Shown: piece after piece, positions 53,247 through 62,252 of the stretch
Layout of the letters: each line of letters opens with the position of its first letter
How positions within the stretch are numbered: the first letter of the stretch is position 1
NCBI RefSeq assembly: GCF_024753255.1
Contig: NZ_JANUHA010000002.1
Coordinates: forward strand, 248,001 to 312,000
DNA length: 64,000 nt
Origin: Massilia agri
GTDB lineage: Bacteria > Pseudomonadota > Gammaproteobacteria > Burkholderiales > Burkholderiaceae_D
Reading direction: 5' to 3'
Notes under the pieces: model-generated
What the model was told of the DNA's origin: nothing
Database searches by the model: none
The model's input: only the letters and a program-made list of their open reading frames with translations
Position numbers and translations under genes: made by a program

Positions 53247-54884
53247 CTATTTGAGTTCAAAGCCGCCGGCGGTCTGGGCGGCGGGTGGGGCGGCCGGCGG
53301 CGTGGAAGCTGCGGCCGTGCTCGTGGCCGGCGCCTCTCCCTCCAGGCGCCCGCCGAGCAGCACGCCGGCGCGCGACGGGATGCCCACCTTGTCGGTCGGC
53401 AGCACGTAGCCCGGTCCGGCGAGCGGCTTGACCAGGCGCGCCGTGATCACGAACACCAGTTCGGTGCGGTCCTGCTGGTAGTCGGTGCTGCGAAACAGCG
53501 CGCCCAGCACCGGGACTTCGCCCAGCATCGGCAGGCCTTTCAGGTTGGCCACCAGGTTGTTCTTCACCAGGCCGCCGATGGCGAAGCTCTGGCCGTCGTA
53601 GAGCTGGACGGTGGTGCTGGCGCGGCGCGTGGTCACCAGGGGCAGGATCGCATTGCCGGTGATGCCGACCGCCGATACCCCCACCCCTTCGCGCGAGAGC
53701 TCCGACACTTCCGGCGCCACCTTGAGGTTGATGCGCCCTCCGGCCAGCACGGTCGGGGTGAAGCGCAGGCCCACGCCGAATTCCTTTTCCTCGAGCGTGA
53801 TCTTGTTGTTGTCCTGGGCGACCGGGATGAAGAACTTGCCGCCCGCCAGGAAGCTGCCTTCCTGGCCGCTGATGGCCAGCACGTTCGGTTCGGCCAGCAC
53901 GCGCACCAGGCCGTCCTGCTTGTCGGCCTCGCCCACCAGGCGGTTGCCGTTGTCCTTGTCGAAACGCAGGCCGCCCTGGGCCCGGCCGGTCAGGAAGTTC
54001 GACACCAGCCGGGTGGTCCAGCTACCGGAACCGAAGCGGAAGACGGTATCGGTCTCGAGCCGCTCGAGCAGGGTCTTGGACACCTCGGCGATCTTGACTT
54101 CGAGCTGCACCTGCTGCGGCGCGCTGACGTTCAGCATATTCACCACACGCGTGGCCGCCGCGCTGGCGCCGCCGCCGGTGAGGCTGTTGGCGCCGGTGCC
54201 GGCGAGCGGAATGACCCCATCGGTCTCGTTGTTCTTGTCCGCGGACGGCAGCTGGCGCACCGGGCGCCGCACGTAGGCGGTGGCCAGCTCGACCGCGCGG
54301 GCGATGGCGCCGGCGTCGCTGACGGTCCCCAGCAGGACCAGGGAATCGGCGGCGGCCATCACCCGGATGTCCTTCTCGTCCGGCATGGCGGCGCTGAGTG
54401 TCGCCTGGAGGGCGGCCGGATCCATCGCGACCACGATGTCGACCACGCTGCACAGGCCGCTCCTGCCCTGCACGATCATATTGGTGGTGCCGACGTCGAC
54501 GCCGGCGATGTACAGCGTGTCCGGCGCCACCAGCATGGCCTGCACGATGGAGGGGTTGCCCACGCTGCGGTGGACCACTTTTTCCGGCAGGCGCAGCATG
54601 GTCGACTTGCCCATATTGAGGTTCAGGGTAGCCGGGCGCGCGGCCTCGCCGCTGCAGCCTGCAGCAAGCGGACGCGCATCCGGCGCCGGGCCGGCTGCCT
54701 TCACGCCGGCGGCTTTCGACCTGGCGGGGGCTGCGGACCTGGCCTGGGGCGGCGCCTTGGCGGGCGCAGCGGCGGGTGCGACGGCGGCAGCGGCAGTGTC
54801 GGCCGCCCCGGCGGATTGGGTAGCGCCCAAGGCCAGGCCGACGGCCAGCGGTGCAAGGAAGAAACGTCTGTTCATGGCATCCAT
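53247..54884 (-). CDS. cpaC: Tad pilus outer-membrane secretin CpaC/RcpA
   Basis: The 545-aa secretin has a signal peptide (about 1-28), a long Ala/Pro-rich linker (to about 85), an N-terminal pilus/secretin domain (TLNLNMGKSTMLRLPEKV), a BON-like segment, and the C-terminal secretin core ending LPMLGEVPVLGALFRSTDYQQDRTELVFVITARLV (landmark only). It forms the outer-membrane pore for the pilus. The Ala/Pro-rich insert near the N-terminus is longer than usual. Confidence 0.93.
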   Translation of the reverse strand: MDAMNRRFFLAPLAVGLALGATQSAGAADTAAAAVAPAAAPAKAPPQARSAAPARSKAAGVKAAGPAPDARPLAAGCSGEAARPATLNLNMGKSTMLRLPEKVVHRSVGNPSIVQAMLVAPDTLYIAGVDVGTTNMIVQGRSGLCSVVDIVVAMDPAALQATLSAAMPDEKDIRVMAAADSLVLLGTVSDAGAIARAVELATAYVRRPVRQLPSADKNNETDGVIPLAGTGANSLTGGGASAAATRVVNMLNVSAPQQVQLEVKIAEVSKTLLERLETDTVFRFGSGSWTTRLVSNFLTGRAQGGLRFDKDNGNRLVGEADKQDGLVRVLAEPNVLAISGQEGSFLAGGKFFIPVAQDNNKITLEEKEFGVGLRFTPTVLAGGRINLKVAPEVSELSREGVGVSAVGITGNAILPLVTTRRASTTVQLYDGQSFAIGGLVKNNLVANLKGLPMLGEVPVLGALFRSTDYQQDRTELVFVITARLVKPLAGPGYVLPTDKVGIPSRAGVLLGGRLEGEAPATSTAAASTPPAAPPAAQTAGGFELK

Positions 54885-54897
54885 CCCGGTAGTGAGG

Positions 54898-55746
54898 TCA
54901 GAAGCATTCCTGCGAGGTGTGCAGGCCGTTGATGACCTTGACGCAGTTGCGTGGTGCGGGGCTTGCCGCCGGCCGCGGGGCCTGGGTGCGCGGGCGCTGC
55001 ACCGGCAGCGCCACCGGCCGCAGCGGCGCAGGCGGTGGTGGCAGCAGGTTCTGCTTGGTCGCGCCGAGGGTCGCGGCGGCAGCCGGGTCGACCTGGTTGC
55101 GCAAGGCCAGCGACAGGGTGCCGACGCTGCGCGCCAGGTCCAGCTGCTCGGCCTGTTCCGGCGTGACTTCCAGCGTCACCGCATTGACCACCTTCGGCTT
55201 GGTCTCGTCGCGGTTGACTTCCTGCGCCACCGCCAGCACCAGGATCCGCTCCAGCACGATCTTCGAGATGCTCTGCTGGCGCGGCTGTTCGCCCTGCAGC
55301 GGCGGTTCGGTCTCGGTGCTGACGATGATGTCGACGTAGTTGCCGGGCAGCGCGAAGCCGGCCACGCCGATCACGTCGTTGACCCTCACCGTGATGGCGC
55401 GCTTGCCTTCGGTGATCAGGGCGGACAAGCCGCCCAGGGTCCCGCTTGGCGCCAGCTTGGATTCGCTCAGCGGTTCGCCGGACTGGATACTGGTCTTGAG
55501 CACGCGCCCGCCGAGCTTCTGCGGATCGTCGAAGGCGCCTTTCGGCACGCTGTGCGCCGGCCAGTCGACCAGCTTGAGCATCTCGGGATTGAGGCGCTGG
55601 CCGATATTGATGTCGGTCGCCGCCACCACGATGCGCCCGCTGCTGGCCGCCGGTTGCCTCAGGAGCCAGTTCGAGGCCAGCAGCACGGCGGCCAGGCCGA
55701 ACAGGATCGCGAGCGTCATCACGATCACGGCACGCTTGTTCTTCAT
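54898..55746 (-). CDS. cpaB: Tad pilus assembly protein CpaB/RcpC
   Basis: The 282-aa protein has an N-terminal membrane anchor (about 5-25), a SAF domain (about 38-100, ATDINIGQRLNPEMLKLVDWP) and the RcpC/CpaB domain (about 110-220). The C-terminal Pro/Ala-rich tail ends with two cysteines. It links the secretin to the inner membrane, possibly through carbohydrate binding. Its start overlaps the upstream ATPase gene by 4 bp. Confidence 0.9.
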   Translation of the reverse strand: MKNKRAVIVMTLAILFGLAAVLLASNWLLRQPAASSGRIVVAATDINIGQRLNPEMLKLVDWPAHSVPKGAFDDPQKLGGRVLKTSIQSGEPLSESKLAPSGTLGGLSALITEGKRAITVRVNDVIGVAGFALPGNYVDIIVSTETEPPLQGEQPRQQSISKIVLERILVLAVAQEVNRDETKPKVVNAVTLEVTPEQAEQLDLARSVGTLSLALRNQVDPAAAATLGATKQNLLPPPPAPLRPVALPVQRPRTQAPRPAASPAPRNCVKVINGLHTSQECF

Positions 55747-57146
55747 GGTGTGTCTCCCGGCTCGCTGGACGCGGGCATTGGTGTCGAAAGGGGTTCGCCC
55801 GCTTCAGTTCCGGCTTCGTGCGAAAACAGGCTGCTCCAGGCGCGGGCCAGGCTGGGGCAGTCGAGGCGCGGGACCTCGCCGGCGAAACCGGCGAAATCGA
55901 CGATGCGGCCGAGGAGCTCGTGCGGCCAGGCGGCCAGCAGCGCGCGCCGGGTGCGGCGGTGCAGCTCGTGGATCAGGTAATCGATCGCGTCCTCGCTTGG
56001 TTCGATGCCGCGCAGCCGGCACTGGCGCCGTACCAGCGCGCGGTAGCCGTGTTCGGACAGCGGGCCGACCGGAATCCGGTAGCCGATGCGGCGCAGGCAG
56101 GATTCGTCCAGCACCGCCTCGGGCGCCAGGCTGGTGGCCAGCACCAGCGAGACGTCGAAGGGCAGCGCATGGCTGGCGCCGCCCGGCACCGCCACATGAT
56201 CCAGGCCGCTTTCCAGCGCGCCGAGCCAGCGGTGCAGGACCTCGGCGGCCGGCACGCGCTGCCGGCCGAGGTCGTCCAGTATCAGGAGGCCGTTGTTGGC
56301 CAGCAGGTGCGAAGGCGCGCGCAGCACGCCGCTGGCCGCGTCCAGGCGCAGTTCCAGCATGTCGCGCGCCAGCTCGGCGCCGACATGCACCAGCGGCCGC
56401 CGGCATAGGGCCCAGCGCGCATCGCAGCTGCGCCGGTCTTCCATGGCGCGCGCCTGCAGGGGCGCAGGATGCAGGGCCGGGTCGTAGACCTGCACGATCT
56501 CGTTCTTGACCAGCACCGCGTAAGGCACGGCGATCGGGTCCTGGCGCAGGCGCGCCAGCTTGCGCGCGAGGGTGGTTTTCCCGCCGCCGGACGGACCGTA
56601 CAACATCAGCGGGCGCTGTGAATGCAGGGCCGCCCCCAGCAGGTCGCGCAGTGCGGGTTCGGTGCCATCCTCCGCCAGCAGGGCCTGCAACTCGGCAGGG
56701 GTGGCGCGGGGAGCATCGGGCTGGCGCAGCGACTGCCCCTCGACCACGGCGCGCCAGGCTTCCAGGGTGACCGGGGCCGGGCCGATATAGCGCGATTCCG
56801 CCAGGTATTCGGCGGCGGCGCGCTGGCCGAAGGCGGTGAGCTGGTAGTGCACGTCGATGTCGCTTTCGCCGGACCAGGCGACTTCGACCTGCTGTTCGGC
56901 GACCAGGCCCTGCAGCACCTCGCGCACCACGCCGATCGACAGCCGCAGGCGGCCGGTGAGCATCGACAGCGCCGTCTTGCCGCTCGCATGCATGGTCTTG
57001 AGCACCAGCGCAGTGACGAAGCGTGGTTCGAGACCCGTGTCGCGCACCGTGCGCGCCTGTCGCGGCAGCACCGGTTCGACGTCAAGCCCGATCCCCGGCG
57101 TGCTCGCGCAAGCGGTGAGCGGCGGAGACGTTGACAATGCTTCCAT
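55743..57146 (-). CDS. Winged-helix/AAA ATPase in the Tad locus
   Basis: The 467-aa protein has an N-terminal winged-helix-like part (about 35-115, TALVLKTMHASGKTALSML) and an AAA ATPase core with Walker A GPSGGGKTT at 184-192 and Walker B GLLILDDLG. A C-terminal helical lid follows. It does not match CpaF, CpaE or other standard Tad subunits. It overlaps cpaB by 4 bp, so it is made with the pilus machinery. A regulatory or assembly ATPase role is possible; I do not recognise a named family. Confidence 0.7.
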   Translation of the reverse strand: MEALSTSPPLTACASTPGIGLDVEPVLPRQARTVRDTGLEPRFVTALVLKTMHASGKTALSMLTGRLRLSIGVVREVLQGLVAEQQVEVAWSGESDIDVHYQLTAFGQRAAAEYLAESRYIGPAPVTLEAWRAVVEGQSLRQPDAPRATPAELQALLAEDGTEPALRDLLGAALHSQRPLMLYGPSGGGKTTLARKLARLRQDPIAVPYAVLVKNEIVQVYDPALHPAPLQARAMEDRRSCDARWALCRRPLVHVGAELARDMLELRLDAASGVLRAPSHLLANNGLLILDDLGRQRVPAAEVLHRWLGALESGLDHVAVPGGASHALPFDVSLVLATSLAPEAVLDESCLRRIGYRIPVGPLSEHGYRALVRRQCRLRGIEPSEDAIDYLIHELHRRTRRALLAAWPHELLGRIVDFAGFAGEVPRLDCPSLARAWSSLFSHEAGTEAGEPLSTPMPASSEPGDTP

Positions 57147-57334
57147 AAAGAAACCTCCTGCTGGATACGGATATTTCTTACATTTGTTAAATTGATTCTA
57201 GCCACCACCCCCTCCCCCCCGTTTGACGCCCAGCAAGGAAGGGGGATCGGTGAATCCGGCAAGCAAAACGGTGCGGAACAGGTATGAAACAGGCGCAAAC
57301 AGCACGCAAAAAACTTGCAAGAAAAGGCAGAATT

Positions 57335-57856
57335 TCAGCTATAGCGCATGGCCAGCACATAGATCGTGCCGGCGGCGATCGCCACGCCGTAGGGCATCGA
57401 ACCGGCGCTTTCGCTCTTCGCTGCGCTGCCTACCGGAATGCGCAGCCAGAGGCCGCGGGCGATGTGCCAGAGGTTCCTCAAGGCCAGCAGCAAGCGGCCG
57501 CGGAAGACGATGATCGCGATCGCCATGGCGCCGCCGGCACACCAGGCCATGATGGCGATATGGAAAGCGGTGGCCGGGCCGGTGAAGGCGCCGACCGTGG
57601 CCATCATCTTGACGTCGCCGGCAGCCATACCGCGCATCATGTAAAAGGGAAGGAAGATCAGTAGTCCGGCGGCAAAGCCGCCCAGGCTGGAAAGCAGGGC
57701 TTCGCCGGGACTGGGCGAGAGCGCATGCAGGACCAGTGCGCACGCCAGGCCGCACAGGAGCAGGAGATTCGGGATACGGCGGCTGGCCAGGTCGTTGATC
57801 GCGGCAGCGGCAGCCAGCAGCAGCAACAGGGTATCGAGATAGGGTGCGACAACCAT
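57335..57856 (-). CDS. cpaA: Tad prepilin peptidase CpaA/TadV
   Basis: The 173-aa polytopic membrane aspartyl protease of the A24 family matures Flp prepilin. The catalytic aspartates are in INDLASRRIPN and GMAAGDVKMM. It lacks the N-methyltransferase half, as usual for TadV. GGAG five bases before the ATG at 57856 supports this start over an upstream TTG. A 188-bp gap with no clear gene separates it from the AAA ATPase gene and may hold a second promoter. Confidence 0.88.
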   Translation of the reverse strand: MVVAPYLDTLLLLLAAAAAINDLASRRIPNLLLLCGLACALVLHALSPSPGEALLSSLGGFAAGLLIFLPFYMMRGMAAGDVKMMATVGAFTGPATAFHIAIMAWCAGGAMAIAIIVFRGRLLLALRNLWHIARGLWLRIPVGSAAKSESAGSMPYGVAIAAGTIYVLAMRYS

Positions 57857-57866
57857 GATCCGCTCC

Positions 57867-57907
57867 AAAAAAAAAGCCCCCCGGGGCCTGACAGCGCCGC
57901 GGGGGGC
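57867..57907 (-). terminator. Strong intrinsic terminator between flp and cpaA
   Basis: Read on the minus strand, GCCCCCCG and CGGGGGGC form an 8-bp stem closed by a 16-nt loop, followed by about nine T residues. It lies just after the flp stop and would give much more pilin than machinery mRNA. The T-run reaches the cpaA ribosome-binding site. Confidence 0.85.
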
Positions 57908-57915
57908 ACGGGCGA

Positions 57916-58119
57916 TTAGCCGCCTGCTGCGGGTGCGGCCGGAACGTCGGCGAACTGATCCTTGATGTAGGTGAACGCATCCTTGATCTTCGTACCGACA
58001 TCGCCTGCGACACTTGCCATCACGACGCCGATCAAGGCGGCAATCAGGCCGTATTCGATGGCCGTCACACCGTCTTCATCAGCAATGAAGGTCTTGATGG
58101 CGGAGGTAATGGTGCTCAT
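57916..58119 (-). CDS. flp: Flp-family type IVb pilin
   Basis: The 67-aa prepilin has a short leader, the cleavage site after Gly17 (EDG/VTAIEYG) and the Flp motif with Glu22-Tyr23. A hydrophobic helix (about 24-41) and a short polar tail rich in Ala/Pro/Gly follow. CpaA cleaves it and the machine encoded downstream assembles it. AAGGAGTTCGTC precedes the ATG at 58119; a longer upstream frame is rejected. Confidence 0.95.
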   Translation of the reverse strand: MSTITSAIKTFIADEDGVTAIEYGLIAALIGVVMASVAGDVGTKIKDAFTYIKDQFADVPAAPAAGG

Positions 58120-58465
58120 GACGAACTCCTTATGGTGGTTGAGGGACTTACTGACAGACGGGGCCCACGTTGTGCTGCTTTCGACTGCGTCTGTCAGTGA
58201 GTTCACTGTACCGAATAGTTCCACACGGCAAGTTGATGTTGGGCAAGTTTGCCCTGCGGAAATGGTTCCTACCCATATTGCTTGAGCCCGCACAAGGGAA
58301 TACGGCACGTTTCCAACAATGCCACATAGAAACGATAAATATTGTCAAGAATAGTTGCCTACAATACAAAAACAATTTATGCTGTCTCTTTTGCCGCTCA
58401 AAAAAGCGGCAAGCCCGTGGTACCGACGAGCCGTGCATTTGCTTGACTTTGTTTCTGTAAACGAC
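58120..58465. other. Divergent flp / GGDEF intergenic region
   Basis: These 346 bp separate two divergent genes. A perfect GGGCAA-gt-TTGCCC palindrome (58241-58254) and an 8-bp stem TTGCCGCT/AGCGGCAA with a C-A-rich loop (58391-58412) are present. The latter would lie in the GGDEF gene's 5' leader. No promoter can be set with confidence. Confidence 0.4.
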
Positions 58466-59500
58466 ATGGATTCCCTGCTGAGACACATGGTGGACATGAC
58501 TGGCCACCGCGATCACACGATGCTGGACATTTCCGTGATTTCGGCGGTACAGGAGCTGTCGGGCGCCACGCAAACCCGGGTGCTGGCGATCAGCACGGTC
58601 TGCGGCCAGCGCTTCGTGCGTTCGCGCGCCTGCATCCGCGCCGGCGGCGTGGCCTGCCCCGAAGAGCCCCAGGACAGCAGCCCGGGCGAGCCGATCGCCG
58701 CTTTTCCGGAACTGGCCTGGTGCCTCGACCACCATGCTTCGCGCGCGGAAGGCATGGGCAGCGATGGCCTGCGCCGCCTGTGGCTGCCGATCTGGTTCGG
58801 CGACAAGGCCAGCGCCTGCCTCGAGATCACCCACGCACAGGGCTTCAATGCCGACACGGTCCACATGGTCAGCGGGATCGTCAGCGTCTACCGCAACTTC
58901 CAGAACCTGCTCGACTACAGCGAACGCGACTCGCTCACGGGCCTGCTCAACCGCAAGACCTTCGACGACCAGCTGGCGCGCATGCTGCATGCCGGCGACG
59001 CCGAGACCCTGCTGCCGGGCCAGCCCGAGCGGCGCCACCACGTGGCCGAAGAAAAGCAGTGGCTGGCCGTGGTCGACGTCGACCATTTCAAGCTGGTCAA
59101 CGATCGCTTCGGCCACCTGTACGGCGACGAGGTGCTGATCCTGATCGCCAACCTGCTGCAGTCGTCCTTCCGCGCCCAGGACCGGGTGTTCCGCTTCGGC
59201 GGCGAGGAATTCGTCGTGCTGCTGCGCTCGACGACGCTGGAAAATGCGCGCCGCATCATCGACCGCTTCCGCAGCAACGTCGAGTCGCACGAATTTCCCC
59301 AGGTGGGACAGGTGACGGTGAGCGTCGGCTTCACCAGCATCCGCGCGACCGATTCGCCGGTGGTCACGCTCGGCCACGCAGACCAGGCCCTTTACTTCGC
59401 CAAGGCCAACGGCCGCAACCGCGCCTGCCACTACGACGAACTGGTGGCGGGCGGCCTGCTGCAGACCATCGCCACCAACGACACCGCCGAATTCTTCTGA
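58466..59500 (+). CDS. GGDEF-domain diguanylate cyclase
   Basis: The 344-aa protein has an N-terminal GAF-like sensor part (about 10-150) and a C-terminal GGDEF domain with active site GGEEF in FRFGGEEFVVLL. It can make cyclic di-GMP from GTP. No RxxD inhibitory site is evident just before GGEEF. The start is uncertain: ATG at 58379 or TTG at 58355 would extend it, but neither has a good ribosome-binding site, and the region between contains a hairpin. It lies divergent from the flp pilin gene. Confidence 0.85.
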   Translation: MDSLLRHMVDMTGHRDHTMLDISVISAVQELSGATQTRVLAISTVCGQRFVRSRACIRAGGVACPEEPQDSSPGEPIAAFPELAWCLDHHASRAEGMGSDGLRRLWLPIWFGDKASACLEITHAQGFNADTVHMVSGIVSVYRNFQNLLDYSERDSLTGLLNRKTFDDQLARMLHAGDAETLLPGQPERRHHVAEEKQWLAVVDVDHFKLVNDRFGHLYGDEVLILIANLLQSSFRAQDRVFRFGGEEFVVLLRSTTLENARRIIDRFRSNVESHEFPQVGQVTVSVGFTSIRATDSPVVTLGHADQALYFAKANGRNRACHYDELVAGGLLQTIATNDTAEFF

Positions 59501-59509
59501 GCCGCGGCG

Positions 59510-60106
59510 TCAAGCGCGCCGCGCGTAGTCGAGCGCGTCTTCCAGGCGGTCGTCGCCCCAGAACATCTCGCCGTCCACGATGAAGGTCGGCGCCCCGAAG
59601 ATGCCCAGCGCGCGCGCCTTTGCCGTCTGCGCGCGCAGCGCTTCCCTGGCTTGCTCCATTCGCGCCGCAGCCAGCACCGCCTGCGGGTCGTCGACCAGTC
59701 CCCGCAAGGCCTCCAGCACCACGGCGGCATCGTCGATCTCGCGGTCGTGCGCCCAGTTCTGCAGCATGATGCGGCGGCAGTATTCCCCCATCCAGGCCTG
59801 GTCCGCGCCCACCAGCGCCACCCGCATCGGCAGCAGCGCGCGGCGCGGGAAGGCGCTGGGACGGCGGAAGGGGACGCCGTACTTCGCAGCGCGCCGGGCC
59901 ATGTCGCGCCACACGTACTCGCCCTTCTCCTTCTGTTCGGCGAACGGGGAACTCTGCCAGCCGAGTTCGCGGAAGATCGGCCCGAGCAGGAAGGGCTGGT
60001 AGCGCAGCGCCACGCCGGCGTCCAGGGCCAGCGCTTCGACGCGCATCAGGGACAGGTAGCTGTAATTGCTGCCGAACTCGAACCAGCATTCGATCGTTGG
60101 ATGCAT
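59510..60106 (-). CDS. DsbA-like 2-hydroxychromene-2-carboxylate isomerase family protein
   Basis: The 198-aa cytoplasmic kappa-GST/DsbA-fold protein has the active-site serine in FGSNYSYLS, in place of the DsbA cysteines, and the C-terminal GIFGAPTFIVDGEMFWGDDRL. The named enzyme isomerises an intermediate of naphthalene breakdown using glutathione, but members have diverse roles. It stands alone between the GGDEF gene (convergent) and an SDR gene (divergent). Confidence 0.85.
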   Translation of the reverse strand: MHPTIECWFEFGSNYSYLSLMRVEALALDAGVALRYQPFLLGPIFRELGWQSSPFAEQKEKGEYVWRDMARRAAKYGVPFRRPSAFPRRALLPMRVALVGADQAWMGEYCRRIMLQNWAHDREIDDAAVVLEALRGLVDDPQAVLAAARMEQAREALRAQTAKARALGIFGAPTFIVDGEMFWGDDRLEDALDYARRA

Positions 60107-60164
60107 GCGCAGGCCCCGCTGTTGGGTATAGTATCGGCTTCAAGCGTACAGCGAGGAGGCGGGA

Positions 60165-60905
60165 ATGAGCAAGGTCGTGATCGTGACGGGCGCCGGACGC
60201 GGCATCGGCGCCGCCATCGCCAGGCAGGCCGCCGCCGGCGGCTATGCGGTGGCGGTCAACTACCACAGCGACGAGGCGTCGGCGCAGGCCCTGGTGGCGG
60301 CGATCCGCGCCAATGGGGGACAAGCCCTTGCGATCCAGGCCGACGTCGCCGTGCAGGCCGAGGTCGCACGCCTGTTCGCGCGCACCGAAGCGGAACTCGG
60401 CCCGCCGACCGCGCTGGTCAACAACGCCGGCATCACCGGGCGCATCGCCTCCTTCATGGACACCGACCCCGCCACCATCGAGGCGGTGTTCCGCACCAAC
60501 GTCCATGGCCTCATGCACTGCAGCCGCGCCGCGATCGGGGCCTTCCGGCGCATCGGCACGCGCGGCGTGATCGTCAATCTCTCCTCCGTCGCGGCCAGCA
60601 CCGGCAGCCCGCGCGAATACGTCCACTACGCCGCCAGCAAGGCCGCCGTCGAGACCTTCACGCTGGGCCTGGCGCGCGAGATGGCGCCGGAAGGCATCCG
60701 CGTGTGCGGCGTCGCGCCGGGATCGACGCTGACCGGCATCCACGCCGCGGCCGGCGAACCGGAGCGCCCGCAGCGGGTCGCACCGGCCATCCCGATGGGA
60801 CGGCTGGCGGAACCGGAGGAAATCGCGGAAGCGGTGCTGTGGCTGCTGTCGCCGGCCGCGTCCTACGTGACGGGAACGACCTTGCGCTGCGCCGGGGGAA
60901 TGTAG
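60165..60905 (+). CDS. SDR-family oxidoreductase
   Basis: The 246-aa short-chain dehydrogenase has the cofactor motif TGAGRGIGAAIA, the NNAG motif, catalytic Ser in NLSSVAAS, and Tyr-x3-Lys in YAASK. An Asn-Tyr-His segment after strand 2 (VNYHSDEA) suggests NADP(H) use, as in FabG-like and glucose-1-dehydrogenase-like members. The substrate is unknown. The region 60107-60164 contains its divergent promoter. Confidence 0.9.
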   Translation: MSKVVIVTGAGRGIGAAIARQAAAGGYAVAVNYHSDEASAQALVAAIRANGGQALAIQADVAVQAEVARLFARTEAELGPPTALVNNAGITGRIASFMDTDPATIEAVFRTNVHGLMHCSRAAIGAFRRIGTRGVIVNLSSVAASTGSPREYVHYAASKAAVETFTLGLAREMAPEGIRVCGVAPGSTLTGIHAAAGEPERPQRVAPAIPMGRLAEPEEIAEAVLWLLSPAASYVTGTTLRCAGGM

Positions 60906-60912
60906 CTGCCCC

Positions 60913-62133
60913 TCAGGCGATGTTCATGAACTGCAGCGGGTTGACGTTCCACTTTTCGGCCGACTCGTGGCGCACGATCTTGTCGCCGCCGCCGAAGCCG
61001 AAGGGCTTGGACAGGTCCAGGGTCTGGGGCTTGATGTAGGTCTGGTTCTTCGTGCTGAAGAAGACATTGACCTTGGGCGTGAGCAGGCTGGTCTCGTGCG
61101 GCTCGATCACCACGCCCAGGCGGCCGGATTCGAGCAGCACCAGGGTGCCGACCGGGTAGATGCCGACGCAGCGCATGAATTCCTGCGCCAGGGTCGGGTT
61201 GAAGTGGAACTTGCTCCACTCGTAGATCTTGCGCAGCGCTTCGGCCGCCGGCATGCCCTTGTGGTAGCAGCGGTCCGAGGTGATCGCGTCGTAGACGTCG
61301 ACGATGGCCGCCATTTGCGCCAGTTCGCTGATGCCGCCCTCGGCCTGCTTGTCCGGATAGCCGCTGCCGTCGCGGCGCTCGTGATGGTGCAGGGTGATGT
61401 CGAGCGGGATCTGGCCGATCTCCGGGGTCTTCACCAAAATGTCGTAACCATCGCGCGGGTGGCGCTTGATGATCTCGAATTCTTCTTCGGTCAGGCGCCC
61501 CTGCTTGTTCAGGATGGCGTCCGGCACCAGTGCCTTGCCGGTGTCGTGCAGCAGCCCACCCAGGCCCGCCTGGTAAATCGTATCCTCGTCCAGCTTGCGC
61601 GAGCGGCAGAAGGCCACCAGCAGCGCGCACACGCTGACCGAATGCAGGAAGGTGTAGTCGTCCTTGTTCTTGATGCGCAGGAGTCCCAGCAGCGCGCCGG
61701 AGTTGCGCAGGATGGATTCGGTCACGGCCTCGACCACCGGGCTGACCTGGTCCAGCTCGACCGCCTTGCCCAGGCGCGCATCGGCCATCACGGTGCGCAC
61801 CAGGCCGGCGGCCTGCTTGCGGATGTTGGCGGCGCGCTGCAGTTCCTCGCCGAGGGACACGCGGGCGACGACGACCGGCTTGGCCGCGATCGCGGTCACC
61901 TCCGCCTCGGTGGCGGCGTCGGCCTGCTCCAGGGTCGGGGCGTCGTCGATGTCCAGGCCCTTGCTGCAATCGATGACGACGCCGCGGATCTTGGCATTGC
62001 GGATCTTGTAGATCTCTTCGTCCGAGCTCAACACGAAACGGTTGCGCATGAAGGGATGGTCCATCCAGCCGCAATCGAGGTCGTGAATGAACATGCCCAC
62101 TTTCAGCTGCGACGCATCGACCTTTTTCAACAT
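60913..62133 (-). CDS. HD-GYP phosphodiesterase with DUF3391 domain
   Basis: The 406-aa protein has the N-terminal DUF3391 domain (LKKVDASQLKVGMFIHDLDC) and a C-terminal HD-GYP domain with LLHDTGKALVP and HHERRDGSGYPD. It would hydrolyse cyclic di-GMP. The ATG at 62133 matches the usual family start; one 12 codons upstream is possible. It converges on the SDR gene and lies 1.4 kb from a GGDEF gene. Confidence 0.9.
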   Translation of the reverse strand: MLKKVDASQLKVGMFIHDLDCGWMDHPFMRNRFVLSSDEEIYKIRNAKIRGVVIDCSKGLDIDDAPTLEQADAATEAEVTAIAAKPVVVARVSLGEELQRAANIRKQAAGLVRTVMADARLGKAVELDQVSPVVEAVTESILRNSGALLGLLRIKNKDDYTFLHSVSVCALLVAFCRSRKLDEDTIYQAGLGGLLHDTGKALVPDAILNKQGRLTEEEFEIIKRHPRDGYDILVKTPEIGQIPLDITLHHHERRDGSGYPDKQAEGGISELAQMAAIVDVYDAITSDRCYHKGMPAAEALRKIYEWSKFHFNPTLAQEFMRCVGIYPVGTLVLLESGRLGVVIEPHETSLLTPKVNVFFSTKNQTYIKPQTLDLSKPFGFGGGDKIVRHESAEKWNVNPLQFMNIA

Positions 62134-62252
62134 CTTGCTACTCTGCTCTGTAATAATGACGGCGCCCATCGCCCAAGATGCAGTATAGCAACACTAAAGG
62201 TCAATATTTCCAATAATTACCAGTTGTTGCTGATCAAACACACCTCTAAAGT

